NCBI RefSeq assembly: GCF_004114795.1
Contig: NZ_CP035311.1
Location: 1,488,001 to 1,552,000 of the forward strand
Length of the DNA stretch: 64,000 nt
Origin: Janthinobacterium sp. 17J80-10
Lineage (GTDB): Bacteria > Pseudomonadota > Gammaproteobacteria > Burkholderiales > Burkholderiaceae_D
Direction: 5' to 3'
Shown: one piece after another, positions 10,902 through 19,104 of the stretch
Layout of the letters: each line of letters begins with the position of its first letter
How positions within the stretch are numbered: position 1 is the stretch's first letter
The notes under the pieces: generated by a model
Database searches by the model: none
What the model was told of the DNA's origin: nothing
Seen by the model: the letters and a program-made list of their open reading frames with translations, nothing else
Made by a program: the position numbers and the translations under genes

Positions 10902-12137
10902 TCAGGAATGTTTCTTGATGAATTCGCCGACCTTCGGACAAATGATTTCGCGCCAGCGGCGGCCCGTGAAAATGCCGTAATGCCCGCATTTCTGCGCAAC
11001 ATAATCCTCCTGCATGTTTTTCGGAATGCCGGAGCACAGGTCGTGCGCAGCCTGGGTCTGGCCGGGTCCGGTGATGTCATCCAGTTCGCCTTCGATGGTG
11101 AACAGGGCAACGGTCTTGATATCCTGCGGACGCACCAGTTTGCCACCGACTTCCCAGGTGCCCTTGGGCAGGACGTGATCCTGGAAAATCAGCTTGATGG
11201 TTTCCAGGTAAAACTCTGCCGGCATGTCGAGCACGGCATTGTACTCATCGTAGAACTTGCGGTGTTCTTCGGCCGAGGCAATGTCACCCTCGCGCAGGTG
11301 CATGTAGAAATCCCAGTGGCTTTGCGCATGGCGGCCCGGATTCATCGCCACGAAACCAGCATGCTGCAGGAAGCCTGGGTAGACCTTGCGGCCATGGCCC
11401 GGATAGGTCGGCGGCACGGAATAGATCACGGTGTTTTCAAACCAGGAAAACGGTTTGTCGGTCGCCAGGTCGTTGACTTGTGTCGGCGACTTGCCCGGAT
11501 CGATCGGGCCACCCATCAGGATCATCGACTTGGGCAGCATCGGGTCATTTTCTGTGGCCATCAGCGAGACCGCAGCCAGAACCGGCACGGTCGGCTGGCA
11601 GACGGCCATGACATGGAGGTCAGGCCCCAGCTTGCGAATGTACTCCTGCACGTAATATACATAGTCGTGCAAATGGAAGGGGCCTTCCGAATACGGCACC
11701 ATGCGCGCATCGATCCAGTCGGTGACGTAGACGTCATGGTTTTCGAGCATGCTGCGCACGGTGCCCCGCAACAGGGTGGCGTGGTGGCCGGACAGCGGGG
11801 CGACTATGAGTACTTTGGGGTGCTTTAGCTTGGCGATTTCGGCATCGCTCAAGTCTTTTTTGAAGTGGATCAGGTTGCAGAATGGCTTTTCAATGGCAAC
11901 GCGTTCCAGGATCTGGACCTCTTTGCCGTTGACTTCCACTTTGTCGATCCCAAACGGCGGCTTTTCATAGGCCTTGCCCAAGCGGTGCATCAGCTCGTAG
12001 CCCGCAGCAATGCGTTGCGCGAAAGGGGCATGTGCCAGCGGTGACACCGGATTGGTAAATAATTTGGCGGACGCTTCAGCCCACTGGATCAGTGGGTTAA
12101 TGAAGTTGCGGTTTAATTCATGAAATTGGTAAAGCAT
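10902..12137 (-). CDS. phaZ: Intracellular polyhydroxybutyrate depolymerase
   Basis: A 411-residue cytoplasmic protein of the PhaZ1 type. The lipase-box position carries cysteine (AVCQPT, about residue 183), as in Ralstonia-type intracellular depolymerases, and the His of the triad is probably in QKCGHYGIF near the C-terminus. The N-terminal YQFHELNRNFINPLIQWAEASA block is typical. It mobilises amorphous PHB granules. It is monocistronic, followed by a terminator and preceded by a long AT-rich region with sites resembling PHB-regulator operators. With the phasin gene at 18 kb it shows that the host makes PHB. Confidence 0.93.
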   Translation of the reverse strand: MLYQFHELNRNFINPLIQWAEASAKLFTNPVSPLAHAPFAQRIAAGYELMHRLGKAYEKPPFGIDKVEVNGKEVQILERVAIEKPFCNLIHFKKDLSDAEIAKLKHPKVLIVAPLSGHHATLLRGTVRSMLENHDVYVTDWIDARMVPYSEGPFHLHDYVYYVQEYIRKLGPDLHVMAVCQPTVPVLAAVSLMATENDPMLPKSMILMGGPIDPGKSPTQVNDLATDKPFSWFENTVIYSVPPTYPGHGRKVYPGFLQHAGFVAMNPGRHAQSHWDFYMHLREGDIASAEEHRKFYDEYNAVLDMPAEFYLETIKLIFQDHVLPKGTWEVGGKLVRPQDIKTVALFTIEGELDDITGPGQTQAAHDLCSGIPKNMQEDYVAQKCGHYGIFTGRRWREIICPKVGEFIKKHS

Positions 12138-12187
12138 GATCGCCTCATCGAATAGTGCGTCACAAAAAGTCTCAAATTGATTTTAAT

Positions 12188-12200
12188 TGTTGCAATGCAT
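12188..12200. promoter_or_regulatory. Putative PhaR/PhbF-type operator before phaZ
   Basis: TGT-TGC-AAT-GCAT fits, with one mismatch, the TG-N-TGC-N3-GCAA pattern I recall for the PHB regulator of Herbaspirillum. A weaker version (CGTTGCACCACAA) is at 12237-12249. Both lie 50-110 bp upstream of the phaZ start. The match is short, so treat as tentative. Confidence 0.35.
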
Positions 12201-12672
12201 CATAGACCATTTTACTTCAACGTGTAGGAAAATTCTCGTTGCACCACAATAAAATTTACAAAGAGTAGCAATCTTTTTGCAAAACTAGGCACTACTGAGA
12301 AAAACTACCTACGTACCAATTGTTCCTCAGAAACATACCATAATTGTCGGGACTTACCAGACATTCACGGCGTATTTATTCTTTACCTCTGTCGTTTTAT
12401 TTCAACTAAATTATGGCTATTGCAAGTGAAATCAATGACTTAACGCTCTTTTATGGTGCAAGGCTTTCCATTCCGATGATGACATCGTCATAAAAAGGTA
12501 ATCAATCCGCCACGAGTCGCCTGCCATCCAGACTGCCTGGCCAATGCCATTTATGGGTGGCCAAAAGCTTTATTCCGGCTTGGAAATTCACCATTCATGG
12601 CGACATGCTCTCATGGAGCAGTGCAGCATGATTCATGCCAGATATCGCTGGTAAATCGGCCAGGCAATAAAA

Positions 12673-12707
12673 AAGCGCTCCCTGGCTTGTCCCGCCAGGG
12701 AGCGCTT
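12673..12707 (-). terminator. Rho-independent terminator after FNR gene
   Basis: A 14-bp perfect stem (AAGCGCTCCCTGGC paired with GCCAGGGAGCGCTT) with a seven-base loop is followed on the minus strand by a T-rich tract. It lies 24 bp past the FNR stop. Confidence 0.9.
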
Positions 12708-12731
12708 CTGAAGCGATGCCAGGACGTCTTA

Positions 12732-13838
12732 TTAATCGAATACCGGCGTCTCCACGCCCAGGATCTTGTGCAGCTTGGGCGAGGTGGTGGTGTATTGCAT
12801 GTGGATCTTCTTTTCCGGGAAGATGTAAGGTGCGGCCCCGAATGCTGCCAAAGCCGCTTCGTGGAAGCCGGAAAGAATGAGTTTTTTCTTGCCCGGATAG
12901 GTGTTGATATCGCCCACTGCGAAAATGCCCGGAACATTCGTCTCGAACTTTTCGGTATCCACGACTTTCAATTGCTTGCGCTCGATATCCAGGCCCCACT
13001 CGGCGATCGGGCCGAGCTTGGGCGACAGGCCGAAGAACACCAGCAGGTAGTCCAGAGGCAGGCGGCGCGTGACGCCATCGGCACCGGTGACCTTGATTTC
13101 CGTGAGTTGCTCGTCTTTCGATTCAAAACCGCTGACCTGGCCCACCAGGAATTGCATTTCAAATTCTTCGCACAATTCCTTCATCTTGGCGACCGAAGCG
13201 GGCGCGGCACGGAAATCCTCGCGACGATGCAGCAGGATGACGGATTCGGCCTTGCCGACGAAGTTCAGGGCCCAGTCCAGCGCGGAGTCGCCGCCGCCGC
13301 AAATGACAATGTTCTTGCCATGGAAACGGTTCGGATCCTTGACGCGGTAAAACACCTGATTGCCTTCGAACTGTTCGATGCCATCCACCTTGATCGTGCG
13401 CGGCTGGAAAGAGCCGACGCCGGCGGCGATGAAGATCGTCTTGGTGATGAAGCGGGTGCCAAGCGAGGTTTCAACATTGAAACGACCGTCTTCGCGTTTT
13501 TCGACGATCGTGACTTCCTGGTTCAGGTGGAAGGTCGGTTCGAACGGCTCGATCTGCTTCAGCAGGTTGTCAGTCAGTTCCTGGCCGGTGCACACTGGCA
13601 CGGCAGGGATGTCATAGATTGGCTTGTCAGGATACAGTTCGACGCACTGGCCGCCAACGACTGGCAGCGAGTCGATGACATGCGCCTTGATTTCCAGGAG
13701 GCCAAGTTCGAATACCTGGAACAGGCCAACCGGGCCGGCGCCAATGATGACGGCATCGGCTTCGATCGGTGCCTTGGTCGATCCGGGTTGGGCATTGGGG
13801 GCTAGGGTCGAGGCATCGAGGCCGGCACTGGTTTCCAT
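12732..13838 (-). CDS. Ferredoxin/flavodoxin-NADP reductase, thioredoxin-reductase-like type
   Basis: A 368-residue FAD/NAD(P)-binding protein. The N-terminal FAD motif is GAGPVGLF near residue 33, the NADPH motif is [11 protein letters not shown] near 190, and the C-terminal [15 protein letters not shown] block completes the FAD site. The CxxC redox pair of thioredoxin reductase is absent, which is the diagnostic feature of type-2 FNR. It should shuttle electrons between NADPH and ferredoxin. The 7Fe ferredoxin gene fdxA lies upstream on the same strand, but a hairpin separates the two, so they may be only partly co-transcribed. Confidence 0.9.
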   Translation of the reverse strand: METSAGLDASTLAPNAQPGSTKAPIEADAVIIGAGPVGLFQVFELGLLEIKAHVIDSLPVVGGQCVELYPDKPIYDIPAVPVCTGQELTDNLLKQIEPFEPTFHLNQEVTIVEKREDGRFNVETSLGTRFITKTIFIAAGVGSFQPRTIKVDGIEQFEGNQVFYRVKDPNRFHGKNIVICGGGDSALDWALNFVGKAESVILLHRREDFRAAPASVAKMKELCEEFEMQFLVGQVSGFESKDEQLTEIKVTGADGVTRRLPLDYLLVFFGLSPKLGPIAEWGLDIERKQLKVVDTEKFETNVPGIFAVGDINTYPGKKKLILSGFHEAALAAFGAAPYIFPEKKIHMQYTTTSPKLHKILGVETPVFD

Positions 13839-13875
13839 ACGACTGTCAAATTCCTGTGTAATTGAAGGAGCGAAA

Positions 13876-13899
13876 AAGCCGGCAAACTGCCACCGGCTT
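13876..13899 (-). terminator. Terminator or attenuator between fdxA and FNR
   Basis: A seven-bp stem (AAGCCGG...CCGGCTT) is followed on the minus strand by TTTTTC. It lies between the fdxA stop and the FNR start. The stem is short, so read-through is likely. Confidence 0.6.
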
Positions 13900-13952
13900 C
13901 AGGTATATCTTTGGGTGCGGCTGAAATGCTTCCGGCAAAGGACGGAGGCGTA

Positions 13953-14276
13953 TCAGCGTTCGAGGTACTGCAATTTTTCCTTGGTGTCTTTCCATTCCTC
14001 GGCATCGGCCAGCGGTGTCGTGGTTTTGGTAATGGACGGCCACTTGCGCGCCAGGTCGATATTCAGCTTGATGAATTGCTGCTGGTCGGCCGGCACATCT
14101 TCTTCGGCATAAATCGCATTGACCGGGCATTCCGCCACGCATACCGCGCAGTCGATGCATTCGTCAGGGTCGATTGCGAGGAAATTCGGGCCTGCGCGGA
14201 AGCAGTCTACCGGACACACATCGACGCAGTCGGTATAACGACAACGGATGCAGGATTCGGTCACAACGTGGGTCAT
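13953..14276 (-). CDS. fdxA: Ferredoxin with [3Fe-4S][4Fe-4S] clusters
   Basis: A 107-residue protein beginning MTHVVTESCIRCRYTDCVDVCP, the standard start of Azotobacter-type seven-iron ferredoxins. The second cluster motif is CIDCAVCVAECP, followed by VNAIYAEEDVP, and the tail is the family's helical C-terminal extension. It is a soluble low-potential electron carrier. Its gene precedes the FNR gene on the same strand, so reductase and carrier form a natural pair. Upstream, 280 bp separate it from the divergent hydroxyacid dehydrogenase. Confidence 0.95.
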   Translation of the reverse strand: MTHVVTESCIRCRYTDCVDVCPVDCFRAGPNFLAIDPDECIDCAVCVAECPVNAIYAEEDVPADQQQFIKLNIDLARKWPSITKTTTPLADAEEWKDTKEKLQYLER

Positions 14277-14418
14277 AACGGTCCTATCTACTTAATTGGG
14301 GATAAAATGGCTTGATGCGGTTGCCTGGGAGGAGCGCAGCTACTCCGGCATTCCATTGCAAAGCCTTGTATCTTAAGGCATTTTATATCTTCCCACAAAC
14401 AGCGGTTATACAAATTAC

Positions 14419-14445
14419 GCATAAGCAAATGCGCTCAGCGGTTTT
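14419..14445. promoter_or_regulatory. Partial copy of the 27-bp sulfur-region box
   Basis: GCATAAGCAAATGCG here matches the first 15 bases of the 27-bp box at 30365-30391 (minus strand) with one mismatch, but the second half (TTCGTT end) is poor. CGCAT-N6-ATGCG makes a perfect inverted repeat, as a LysR-type site would. It lies about midway between fdxA and the divergent dehydrogenase gene. Confidence 0.3.
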
Positions 14446-14557
14446 TCCGCAATACCATTCCTCTGGCGAGTGGCGATAAAATGTCGTTAAGATCTTCGTA
14501 ATGCATGCAATATCGCTCTTTTTGTTGGTTTGTGCACTCTTTACTGATTAATGCAGC

Positions 14558-15541
14558 ATGAAGCCGAAAATCCTGATTGCCCGTGCCATTTTTCCCGAGA
14601 TCGTGGAACGCTTATCCGACTATTTCGAGGTGCAGGCGAATCCGGGCGATGAAAGCTGGTCGCCAGCCCGGTTGCAGGAGCACTTGCGTGGCAAGCAAGG
14701 CTTGTTTTGCACCGCGGGTGAGGCGATCGGCGCCGACCTGATCCGGGCATGCCCGGAATTGAGGGTGATCGCCAACATGGCGGTCGGCTTCAACAATATC
14801 GATCTTGATGCGGCAACGCGCGCAGGCATCCTGGTCACCAATACGCCGGAATTACTGAACGAAACCACCGCCGATTTCGCCTGGGCGCTGCTCATGGCGG
14901 CTGCCCGCCGCGTCGGCGAATCGGAACGCTGGCTGCGCGATGGACAATGGCAGCGCTGGCGATATGACGCCTTCCTCGGCGCAGACCTGCATGGCGCCAC
15001 GCTGGGCATTCTCGGCATGGGGCGCATTGGCCAGGCCATCGCGCGCCGCTCGCGCGGTTTTGACATGCAGGTTCTTTATCACAACCGTACGCCGTTGCCG
15101 GCCGAACTCGAAGCGCACGCCAATCACGCGCGCTATGTTGCCAGGGATGACTTGCTGGCCCGTGCCGACCACCTTGTGCTGGTGCTGCCGTATTCCGCGG
15201 CGACCCATCATGCCATCGGCGCTGCCGAGCTGGCCTTGATGAAGCCGACGGCGACGCTCGTCAATATCGCGCGGGGCGGCATCGTCGACGATGCCGCGTT
15301 GATCGCGGCGCTGCGCGAGCGGCGTATCGCTGCGGCAGGGCTGGATGTCTTCGAGAACGAGCCGGCTTTTCATCCGGACTTTCTTGCGCTGGACAATGCC
15401 GTGTTGACACCGCATATCGGCAGCGCGTCCGCTCCCACGCGTCATGCGATGGCGGCATGCGCAGCGGATAACCTGATTGCCGCATTCAGCGGGAAGGCGC
15501 CGCCCAACCTGCTGAATCCGCAAGCCTCGCGCCGCGCCTGA
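14558..15541 (+). CDS. D-2-hydroxyacid dehydrogenase (glyoxylate/hydroxypyruvate or 2-ketogluconate reductase type)
   Basis: A 327-residue NAD(P)-dependent enzyme. The nucleotide-binding motif is GMGRIGQAIARR near residue 153. The catalytic trio is present: Arg in NIARGGIVDD, Glu in DVFENEP, His in LTPHIGSA. The basic residues just past the GxGxxG motif suit NADPH. GhrB/TkrA-like enzymes reduce glyoxylate, hydroxypyruvate or 2-keto-gluconate; which one cannot be decided here. It is monocistronic, with a hairpin terminator immediately downstream and its own 280-bp promoter region shared with fdxA. Confidence 0.85.
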   Translation: MKPKILIARAIFPEIVERLSDYFEVQANPGDESWSPARLQEHLRGKQGLFCTAGEAIGADLIRACPELRVIANMAVGFNNIDLDAATRAGILVTNTPELLNETTADFAWALLMAAARRVGESERWLRDGQWQRWRYDAFLGADLHGATLGILGMGRIGQAIARRSRGFDMQVLYHNRTPLPAELEAHANHARYVARDDLLARADHLVLVLPYSAATHHAIGAAELALMKPTATLVNIARGGIVDDAALIAALRERRIAAAGLDVFENEPAFHPDFLALDNAVLTPHIGSASAPTRHAMAACAADNLIAAFSGKAPPNLLNPQASRRA

Positions 15542-15550
15542 GCAAAAAAA

Positions 15551-15570
15551 ACCGCACGGCACGGTGCGGT
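15551..15570. terminator. Bidirectional rho-independent terminator
   Basis: A seven-bp stem (ACCGCAC...GTGCGGT) is flanked by an A-run and a T-run. It lies between the convergent dehydrogenase and acyl-CoA-binding protein genes and can stop both. Confidence 0.85.
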
Positions 15571-15597
15571 TTTTTTCGGCTGGGGTCCGGAGCCGGT

Positions 15598-15852
15598 TCA
15601 GGCTTTCAGCGATTCGACGATATCAATGTATTGCTGCATTGCTGCTTCCCGGGTCGTGCCTTTCAAGGCATCCCAGGCATCCCACTTGGCGCGACCGACG
15701 AAGTCGGTCATGCCCGGACGCTCGCCGGCTGCGTCGCCGCTGCTGGCTTGCTTGTAGAGGGCATAAAGCTTCAGCAGGGTCAGGTTGTCCGGGCGCTCCG
15801 GCAGATTCTTCGACTCTGCCACGGCCTGTTCAAAACTGGTTTGCAGGCTCAT
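15598..15852 (-). CDS. Acyl-CoA-binding protein
   Basis: An 84-residue cytoplasmic protein starting MSLQTSFEQAVAESKNLPERPDN. It has the ACBP signature of a four-helix bundle: LLKLYALYKQASSGD, then RPGMTDFVGRAKWDAWDALKGT. The length equals that of eukaryotic ACBP and many proteobacterial homologues. It binds long-chain acyl-CoA and may buffer the acyl-CoA pool. It lies 5 bp after the FKBP gene, probably in the same transcript. Confidence 0.92.
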   Translation of the reverse strand: MSLQTSFEQAVAESKNLPERPDNLTLLKLYALYKQASSGDAAGERPGMTDFVGRAKWDAWDALKGTTREAAMQQYIDIVESLKA

Positions 15853-15857
15853 GTTGC

Positions 15858-16214
15858 TTACACGCCCAGCAGTTCGACATCGAAAATCAGGGTGGCATTC
15901 GGCGGGATCACGCCGCCGGCGCCGCGGGCGCCATATCCCAGTGCTGCCGGGATGATCAGGCGGCGCGCGCCGCCGACTTTCATGCCTTGCACGCCCTGGT
16001 CCCAGCCCTTGATGACATGGCCGGCGCCCAGCGGGAACTGGAAGGGATCGTTGCGGTCCTTGCTGGAATCGAACTTGCTGCCGGCGCTGCCGTCGGCATT
16101 TTGCAGCCAGCCGGTGTAATGCACGGTCACGTGTGCGCCGGCCGTGGCTTCCGGGCCATCGCCGACGGTAATGTCTTCGTACTGCAGTCCGGTGGAGGTC
16201 GTTATGGTGGACAT
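15858..16214 (-). CDS. FKBP-type peptidyl-prolyl cis-trans isomerase
   Basis: A 118-residue single-domain FKBP without signal peptide. Conserved active-site elements are [37 protein letters not shown] and [14 protein letters not shown]. It catalyses proline isomerisation in the cytoplasm. The ATG at 16214 gives the family's usual N-terminus ([16 protein letters not shown]). Further upstream in-frame methionines exist, but they cross the promoter region. The acyl-CoA-binding protein gene follows after 5 bp. Confidence 0.94.
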   Translation of the reverse strand: MSTITTSTGLQYEDITVGDGPEATAGAHVTVHYTGWLQNADGSAGSKFDSSKDRNDPFQFPLGAGHVIKGWDQGVQGMKVGGARRLIIPAALGYGARGAGGVIPPNATLIFDVELLGV

Positions 16215-16311
16215 GATTTTCCTTGAGGGTAGAGGTTCTGAAAGCAGGGTAGACTGACGGAATTGTAGCGAAGAATACGGAAAAAATGGGAATTGATATG
16301 GAGTTTGCCTG

Positions 16312-17166
16312 ATGATACGACCGGTTCTGGATGCCTTTACGAGGGCGGTCGTATCGCAGTTGCACATGCGCATGCTGTTGCTGACGATCGTGCCTTTCCT
16401 GCTATCAGTCATACTCTGGGGTGTCGTGCTGTTTTTCAGTTTACAGCCGTTATATGACTGGGTGCATGCCTACTTCACCGGGCACGACTTGTTCGGCATG
16501 GTCGGCAGCTGGTTGGATGCCGTGGGCGCCGGCTTCGCCACGTACGTCATGGTGCCGCTGGTGGCGATGTGGGTATTGCTGCCCCTGATGATCCTCACCG
16601 CCCTGGCTTTCATTGCGCTGTTCGCCATGTCCTCGATCATCCGCCACGTGGCCAGCCGCCATTACCCGCAGCTGGAGCGGCGCCAGGGCGGCAACATCTG
16701 GGGCAGCCTGTGGCTGTCGCTGTATTCATTCGTGATCTTTGCGGTGCTCTGGATCGTCAGCTTGCCGCTGGCGCTGATCCCGCCTCTGGGCCTTGTCGTC
16801 CAGTCGCTGCTGTGGGGCTGGCTGACCTACAAGGTGCTGTCCTACGACGCCCTGGCGGAACACGCCGATCCACAGGAATTTCGCGCGCTGCAACGGCGCC
16901 ATCGAACCCCATTGCTGCTGATCGGCACCCTGACCGGCGCCATGGGGGCAGCACCCATGTTGCTGTGGCTGGGCGGCGCCTTGTCGGTGTTCCTGTTTCC
17001 GATATTTGCGGCTTTTTCGATCTGGCTCTACGTGCTGGTGTTTATTTTTACCGGCCTGTGGTTTACCCATTACTGCCTGGCGGCGCTGGCTGGAATGCGC
17101 ATGGCAGCAGTTGCCGGTGCCGGCACGTCTGAGGCCACGCCGGTGCCCTTCAAGGATCTCAATTAA
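16312..17166 (+). CDS. EI24/CysZ-like integral membrane protein
   Basis: A 284-residue protein with about six hydrophobic segments, for example 21-44, 75-106, 135-175, 200-225 and 226-260, and a His/Arg-rich loop after the third ([17 protein letters not shown]). The pattern fits the EI24 family, which includes the sulfate transporter CysZ. Distance from true CysZ makes sulfate transport only a possibility, though it would fit the sulfur emphasis elsewhere in the window. A MoaB/CinA-type gene follows after 21 bp and is probably co-transcribed. Confidence 0.75.
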   Translation: MIRPVLDAFTRAVVSQLHMRMLLLTIVPFLLSVILWGVVLFFSLQPLYDWVHAYFTGHDLFGMVGSWLDAVGAGFATYVMVPLVAMWVLLPLMILTALAFIALFAMSSIIRHVASRHYPQLERRQGGNIWGSLWLSLYSFVIFAVLWIVSLPLALIPPLGLVVQSLLWGWLTYKVLSYDALAEHADPQEFRALQRRHRTPLLLIGTLTGAMGAAPMLLWLGGALSVFLFPIFAAFSIWLYVLVFIFTGLWFTHYCLAALAGMRMAAVAGAGTSEATPVPFKDLN

Positions 17167-17187
17167 CTTTTCAAGCGGGCGTACTTC

Positions 17188-17988
17188 ATGGTTTTCGGAT
17201 TGATCATCATCGGCGACGAAATCTTGTCGGGCAAGCGGGTTGACCAGCATTTTCCCAAGGTCGTGGAATTGTTTCGCGCGCGCGGCTTGCAACTTGGCTG
17301 GGCAGAGTATCTCGGCGACGACCCGGTCCGCATTACCGCGACCTTGCGGCGCACCCTGGCCAGCGGCGATATCGTATTTTCCTGCGGCGGCATCGGTGCT
17401 ACGCCCGATGACCATACCCGCCAATGCGCGGCAGCGGCGCTCGGCTTGCCATTGGCATTGCATCCGGAAGCGAAAGTCCTGATCCAGGAGCGCATCGCCG
17501 ACACGGCGCGGGAGGCCGGACGCGAAATGGATTTGCAGGCGCCGGACAATCTGCATCGCCTCAAGATGGGCGAGTTCCCGCAGGGAGCGCAAATTATTCC
17601 GAATCCCTACAACAAGATCCCGGGCTTTACCGTGCGCGGCGCAGGCGAGGGCGCGCACCATTTCGTGCCCGGTTTCCCCGTCATGGCATGGCCCATGATC
17701 GAGTGGGTCCTGGATAATCATTATTCCGCCCTGTTTCACCAGGCGCCGTGGCTGGAGCGTTCTGTCATGGTGTTCGGCGCGATGGAGTCGAGCCTGACGC
17801 CACTGATGGAAGCCATCGAGGCGCAATACCCGCTGGTGAAAGTATTCAGTCTGCCCAGTGTGGCGGATGCCCGTAACCGCGCCCGTATCGAGCTGGGAGT
17901 CAAGGGGGAACCGGAGCAAACTGCGGCGGCATTTGTCAGCCTGCTGGCGGGGCTGGACCGGTTTGGCGCCGAATACCTGCACGCCTGA
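17188..17988 (+). CDS. CinA N-terminal/MoaB-type (molybdopterin-binding-like) domain protein
   Basis: A 266-residue soluble protein. The first 170 residues form a MoCF-binding (MoaB/Mog/CinA) fold: GLIIIGDEILSGKRVDQHFP at the start and FSCGGIGATPDDHTRQ near 70, both hallmarks. The C-terminal amidohydrolase (PncC) domain of full CinA is missing and the remaining 95 residues are unlike it. Short CinA-N proteins of this kind are common in betaproteobacteria; a role in nicotinamide-nucleotide recycling or cofactor binding is inferred only from the family. Confidence 0.85.
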   Translation: MVFGLIIIGDEILSGKRVDQHFPKVVELFRARGLQLGWAEYLGDDPVRITATLRRTLASGDIVFSCGGIGATPDDHTRQCAAAALGLPLALHPEAKVLIQERIADTAREAGREMDLQAPDNLHRLKMGEFPQGAQIIPNPYNKIPGFTVRGAGEGAHHFVPGFPVMAWPMIEWVLDNHYSALFHQAPWLERSVMVFGAMESSLTPLMEAIEAQYPLVKVFSLPSVADARNRARIELGVKGEPEQTAAAFVSLLAGLDRFGAEYLHA

Positions 17989-18003
17989 ACGCTAAAAAAG
18001 ATT

Positions 18004-18048
18004 CGGGCCTGCCGGACAATGCTTTCTATGCATTGTCCGGCAGGCCCG
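18004..18048 (-). terminator. Strong hairpin between cinA-like and phasin genes
   Basis: A perfect 19-bp stem (CGGGCCTGCCGGACAATGC and its complement) with a seven-base loop. On the minus strand it is followed by AATCTTTTTTAG, so it terminates the phasin transcript. The plus strand lacks a good T-run. Confidence 0.85.
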
Positions 18049-18101
18049 TTTGCCTTCAGTCGCTTGCCGCCCCGCATCTGCAGGGCGGACGCTGCGCTGG
18101 A

Positions 18102-18674
18102 TTACTTCTTGGCTTTGGCAGTCTTGGTTGCAGCTTGCGAGATCTGGGTCACTGCAGTGTTCAAGTTGGTTTCCAGGGCTTCGACAGCTTGCTTGGTCGA
18201 CTGGGCCAGTTGCTCGTAGCTGGCGTTGGCCGTGCCAAAAGCCGACTTGACCAGGGCGATCACATTTTCCGAACCGGCCGGAGCATTCTTGCTGGCTTCT
18301 TCGATCAGGGCCAGAACCTTGCGGTTGGCTTCGGCAACTTGTTCTTCAGCAGCCTTGGTGAATTCAGCTTGGGCGCTGGAAGCGATGTTGGCAACATGAC
18401 GGCCATAGGCCAGCGCTTTTTCTGCGCTCGGCTGTGCTTGCGCTGCCAGCAGCGTGGAGAGTTCTTGCGGGTCTTTAGCGGCCAGCAATTGCTTGGCAGC
18501 GGAATTCGAATCTTCCAGCGACGACTTGACGGCGGTCAGGTTCAGGTCAACCAGTTTTTCAACGCTTTCAAAAGCCTTGTTGGTCAGGGACGTGATCAGG
18601 GCGATTTGCGCTTCGAAATTGGCTTTGGTAGCAGCAGCGAATTGGTCTTGATTCGGGAACAGTTGGTTCGACAT
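18102..18674 (-). CDS. phaP: Phasin (PHB granule-associated protein)
   Basis: A 190-residue, Ala/Lys-rich, almost wholly helical protein without signal peptide. It has the phasin_2 features: an N-terminal QFAAATKANFEAQIALITSLTNKAFESVEKLVDLNL block, amphipathic helices, and a basic tail TKTAKAKK. Phasins coat polyhydroxybutyrate granules and control their size. The gene is monocistronic with a strong terminator. Its upstream region carries two sites resembling the PHB-repressor operator, as expected for a gene repressed until granules form. Confidence 0.93.
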   Translation of the reverse strand: MSNQLFPNQDQFAAATKANFEAQIALITSLTNKAFESVEKLVDLNLTAVKSSLEDSNSAAKQLLAAKDPQELSTLLAAQAQPSAEKALAYGRHVANIASSAQAEFTKAAEEQVAEANRKVLALIEEASKNAPAGSENVIALVKSAFGTANASYEQLAQSTKQAVEALETNLNTAVTQISQAATKTAKAKK

Positions 18675-18724
18675 GGCAATTCCTTAAGTAAGTTAATTGA
18701 TAATAAACAAGGGCAAAAATTTAA

Positions 18725-18794
18725 TTGTGCACCGCAACAAACTCTATTCTAAATACAATTTTCAGCATGTCAAGGATTTTTTTGTGCAGTGCAC
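18725..18794. promoter_or_regulatory. Two putative PhaR/PhbF-type operators before phasin gene
   Basis: TTG-TGC-ACC-GCAA at 18725-18737 contains an exact TGC-N3-GCAA core. TTG-TGC-AGT-GCAC at 18782-18794 has the core with the last base changed and forms a GTGCA-G-TGCAC palindrome. The sites lie 50-120 bp upstream of the phasin start, where an autoregulated PHB repressor would act. Confidence 0.45.
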
Positions 18795-19032
18795 TATAAA
18801 TTTGTTTGTAAAAACCACAAACATAATCTTGTGTTTTAGATAGTTATTGTTTGGAAATTAATGTCTTTATGATTTAAATCAATCATTTGCTGGCATCTGA
18901 TTTCCCCTCCAAGGAACTACCACGGCGATTTACTCGATAATTAATTTTCATTCAAGCAAGTTTAAATGTCCATTTGAAACTAGTTGCTATCTAGAATATT
19001 GTTTAATTGAGGAGGCTAAGCCCTTCATTCTC

Positions 19033-19060
19033 TTGCAGATTTTCATTATTTTGCTACACT
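19033..19060 (+). promoter_or_regulatory. Putative sigma-70 promoter for PBP7-type gene
   Basis: TTGCAG and TACACT are separated by 16 bases, ending 44 bp before the ATG at 19105. Both hexamers are fair matches to the -35 and -10 consensus. Confidence 0.4.
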
Positions 19061-19104
19061 GCACTAATTGAACATCTGTAACAGTCTGAATCGGAGCCGG
19101 CCAA

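Larger units (their letters stand above)
12138..12731. other. AT-rich intergenic region between FNR and phaZ genes
   Basis: About 590 bp without a credible gene, clearly AT-richer than its surroundings from 12150 to 12480. It carries the phaZ promoter and the terminator of the upstream FNR gene. Apart from those and two putative PHB-regulator sites I see no structure. Confidence 0.6.
18675..19104. other. AT-rich divergent promoter region phasin / PBP7
   Basis: 430 bp without a credible gene. It contains two putative PhaR-type sites near the phasin end (18725-18794) and a likely sigma-70 promoter near the PBP7 end (19033-19060). The middle (18800-19000) is AT-rich and shows nothing recognisable. 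Confidence 0.6.

Noticed and set aside
18675-19104. Search for a small RNA or short gene in the AT-rich gap before the PBP7-type gene
   Set aside because: No frame with ribosome site and no hairpin plus T-run; only regulatory sites are supportable.
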